Of a stretch of DNA of 15,272 nucleotides, positions 13,775 to 15,272 are shown one piece after another. Each line of letters begins with the position of its first letter. The stretch's first letter is position 1. The DNA is from Deltaproteobacteria bacterium RIFCSPHIGHO2_02_FULL_40_11 (GTDB taxonomy: Bacteria; Bdellovibrionota; JACOXK01; 2-02-FULL-40-11), in NCBI GenBank assembly GCA_001798105.1, contig MGRI01000076.1:5701-20972 (forward strand), in the 5' to 3' direction. Position numbers and translations under genes: made by a program. The notes below the pieces were generated by a model. That model saw nothing but the letters and a program-made list of their open reading frames with translations, was not told the DNA's origin and made no database searches.

Positions 13775-14926
13775 ATGAAAAAACGAATCTTAACATCCTT
13801 ATTTGTACTCTTTGCGACAAGCTTATACGCAGAAAACGCAAATGTTCTTCCCCAGGGTAGATTTCGTGCACGGGTTAAACCGATTTATGCATTTACGTTT
13901 GGAACACAATTTGGGAATACCGGCCAGGAAGAAAGCCTGGTCAGCGACTTTGAAGTAGATCTGGATGAACAAACCGCAAAAAAATTTGGTAAAGATACAA
14001 GCCAAGCACTGCAACCTTTTTTTAATGCCGGCGCACAAACATTAGGGCAATTTGTCCCTAATTTAGATGTTTCAACGTTGGTTTTGGGGACAGCGATAGA
14101 ATATGGTGTAACAGATACACTCACACTCGGCGCAATTGTCCCAATTATTTCTGCGAATACAAAATTCGATTTGGCATTTAATCGTTCACCCGCTGGAAGC
14201 CATCCTGCACTTCAAAGCACAGATTTTGCAAAGCTAGCCATTGAGAAAGCCAAAGCCAAAGGCTATGACGATCCAGCAGCCTGGGAAAACTTTGGTTTGG
14301 GCGATGTCGAACTTGGTATAAAATACAAGTTTTTAAAAACATCGAATTGGTCTTTAGCCACAAAAACAGGACTTCGCCTGCCCACAGGTAAAGTGGATGA
14401 TCCCGATAAGCTGACAGACATTGGATTTGGCGATGGGCAAACCGATTGGGGCGCAACCCTTTTGGTAGACTACTTTGGCATTCCCGCTACGCTTTTAAAT
14501 GTAATGGCCAAGTACACCTGGCAAATGTCAGACCGCGAACTTTTACGCGTCCCAAGCCCAGATGAACTTTTCACAACCAATGTTGAAAACATTCAAAGAG
14601 ACTTGGGCGACAGACTTGATCTTTCTTTTTATTCTGAAGTTCAACTGTGGAAAAATTTTAACTTAAACAGCAGCTATGAATTTTTTGTAAAACAAAAAGA
14701 CATCTATAAAAGCGATCAAGGATTCAGCGTGGCAAGTCTTCAAGAAAATACAGCACAGAGAAAACATAGCCTTGATTTTGGTCTGGGCTTTTCAACACTT
14801 CCTTGGGTACGATCGGGCACTTTTCGTTTGCCCTTGGATGCGGGCTTAAATTTCACGCTGCCTTTGGCAGGAAAAAATGTGGCCAAAGCCACAAGTGTAA
14901 ATTTCGAATATAAGATGTATTTTTAA
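13775..14926 (+). CDS. Outer-membrane beta-barrel (porin-like) protein
   Basis: A 383-residue exported protein. A Sec signal peptide occupies about residues 1-19 (two Lys, hydrophobic core, ending Leu-Tyr-Ala). The mature part opens with a NVLPQGRFRAR stretch of the kind found at the start of small transporter-like barrels. Repeating amphipathic strands follow (TAIEYGVTDTLTLGAIVPI, then DVELGIKYKFLK and WSLATKTGLRLPTGK), and it ends Tyr-Lys-Met-Tyr-Phe, a good C-terminal beta-signal for BAM. A helical insert lies near residues 135-165, rich in Ala and Lys. GGAGG is five bases before ATG 13775; the frame is open earlier into the redoxin end, but that reading lacks a ribosome site and the signal peptide would not be N-terminal. 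It resembles the hydrocarbon or phenol-pathway transporter barrels in general pattern only; substrate unknown. Confidence 0.82.
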   Translation: MKKRILTSLFVLFATSLYAENANVLPQGRFRARVKPIYAFTFGTQFGNTGQEESLVSDFEVDLDEQTAKKFGKDTSQALQPFFNAGAQTLGQFVPNLDVSTLVLGTAIEYGVTDTLTLGAIVPIISANTKFDLAFNRSPAGSHPALQSTDFAKLAIEKAKAKGYDDPAAWENFGLGDVELGIKYKFLKTSNWSLATKTGLRLPTGKVDDPDKLTDIGFGDGQTDWGATLLVDYFGIPATLLNVMAKYTWQMSDRELLRVPSPDELFTTNVENIQRDLGDRLDLSFYSEVQLWKNFNLNSSYEFFVKQKDIYKSDQGFSVASLQENTAQRKHSLDFGLGFSTLPWVRSGTFRLPLDAGLNFTLPLAGKNVAKATSVNFEYKMYF

Positions 14927-14948
14927 CCCTAAACCAGGAGGTATCGTT

Positions 14949-15272
14949 ATGAAAAAAACAATTGCAGCACTGTTACTCTTTTTTGCGCCCCTTGCATTTG
15001 CAAATACAGCTTTGGAAGAGCGCGTCGGCGATTTGGAAATTGACGTAAAACTCATAAAACGTCAATTGGCAGATTTAGATCAAGGATCGGATCGATGTGG
15101 CGGAATTCAACTCCACTCTCAAGTAAGCGTAGATTGCGTCCAAACCGCAAAAGCAAACAATGGTTATGCAAGTGAATCTTTACTTTTACAATGGGCCGCA
15201 ATGTGCCGTACACAAATTAGTAGACCAAGCTGTACCTTAATCAGCCATTCACCCAATTCAACCTGCACCAAT
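14949..15272 (+). CDS. Secreted coiled-coil, cysteine-containing protein (partial, 3' end missing)
   Basis: The frame stays open for 108 codons to the right edge. GGAGG lies seven bases before the ATG. Residues 1-18 form a signal peptide ending Ala-Phe-Ala. A short coiled coil follows: Leu22, Val26, Leu29, Val33, Ile36, Leu40 and Leu43 keep a strict 4-3 spacing over three heptads, as in trimeric or dimeric anchors of envelope proteins. After it come Cys50, 63, 86, 95 and 106, so disulfides are likely in the periplasm or outside. I recognise no family. It is 22 bases after the barrel gene and surely co-transcribed, so it may partner the barrel at the outer membrane. Confidence 0.8.
   Translation, partial: MKKTIAALLLFFAPLAFANTALEERVGDLEIDVKLIKRQLADLDQGSDRCGGIQLHSQVSVDCVQTAKANNGYASESLLLQWAAMCRTQISRPSCTLISHSPNSTCTN

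Overview
The window is AT-rich, densely packed bacterial chromosome from a Gram-negative, LPS-making organism. The gene order pyrG-kdsA-kdsD-lptC/A-lptB-rpoN-hpf-rapZ is the arrangement I associate with deltaproteobacteria in the broad sense (Desulfobacterota, Bdellovibrionota and related uncultured lineages). That assignment comes from recalled synteny, not a database search. I see no mobile element, CRISPR array, tRNA or rRNA gene. The genes look vertically inherited, and most of the novelty is in gene order, one gene fusion and the intergenic DNA.

Layout. Bases 1-85 (minus) hold the 5' end of a secreted-protein gene with a GTG start, an exact AGGAGG ribosome site and a signal peptide. Bases 86-399 are non-coding: a promoter and leader for that gene, then a 106-base stretch (271-376) that folds into a three-way-junction structure. 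Next on the minus strand is an unrecognised outer-membrane beta-barrel gene (400-1545). The methyl-cycle pair follows: ahcY (1634-2893) downstream of metK (2896-4062).

From 12084 down to 4124 runs a long minus-strand core cluster. It contains pyrG (CTP), kdsA and kdsD (KDO synthesis), an lptC-lptA fusion and lptB (LPS export), rpoN (sigma-54), hpf (ribosome hibernation) and rapZ. CTP is used by KdsB to activate KDO, and KDO goes into the LPS core that the Lpt machine exports, so the first half of the cluster reads as one LPS supply line. Genes overlap or nearly touch except at an 86-base gap before lptC/A, which carries its own promoter-like sequence. Two genes usual in such clusters are absent from the expected places: kdsC after kdsD, and a PTS-Ntr or HprK gene between hpf and rapZ.

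An MDR-family zinc-binding oxidoreductase (12165-13187, minus) is divergent from a plus-strand set: a CxxC redoxin (13266-13763), an outer-membrane beta-barrel protein (13775-14926) and a secreted coiled-coil, cysteine-rich protein cut off by the window end (14949-15272).

The strongest second-look items are the structured intergenic element at 271-376, the LptC-LptA fusion, and the missing kdsC and PTS genes. Nothing here is a clear new defence or mobile system.
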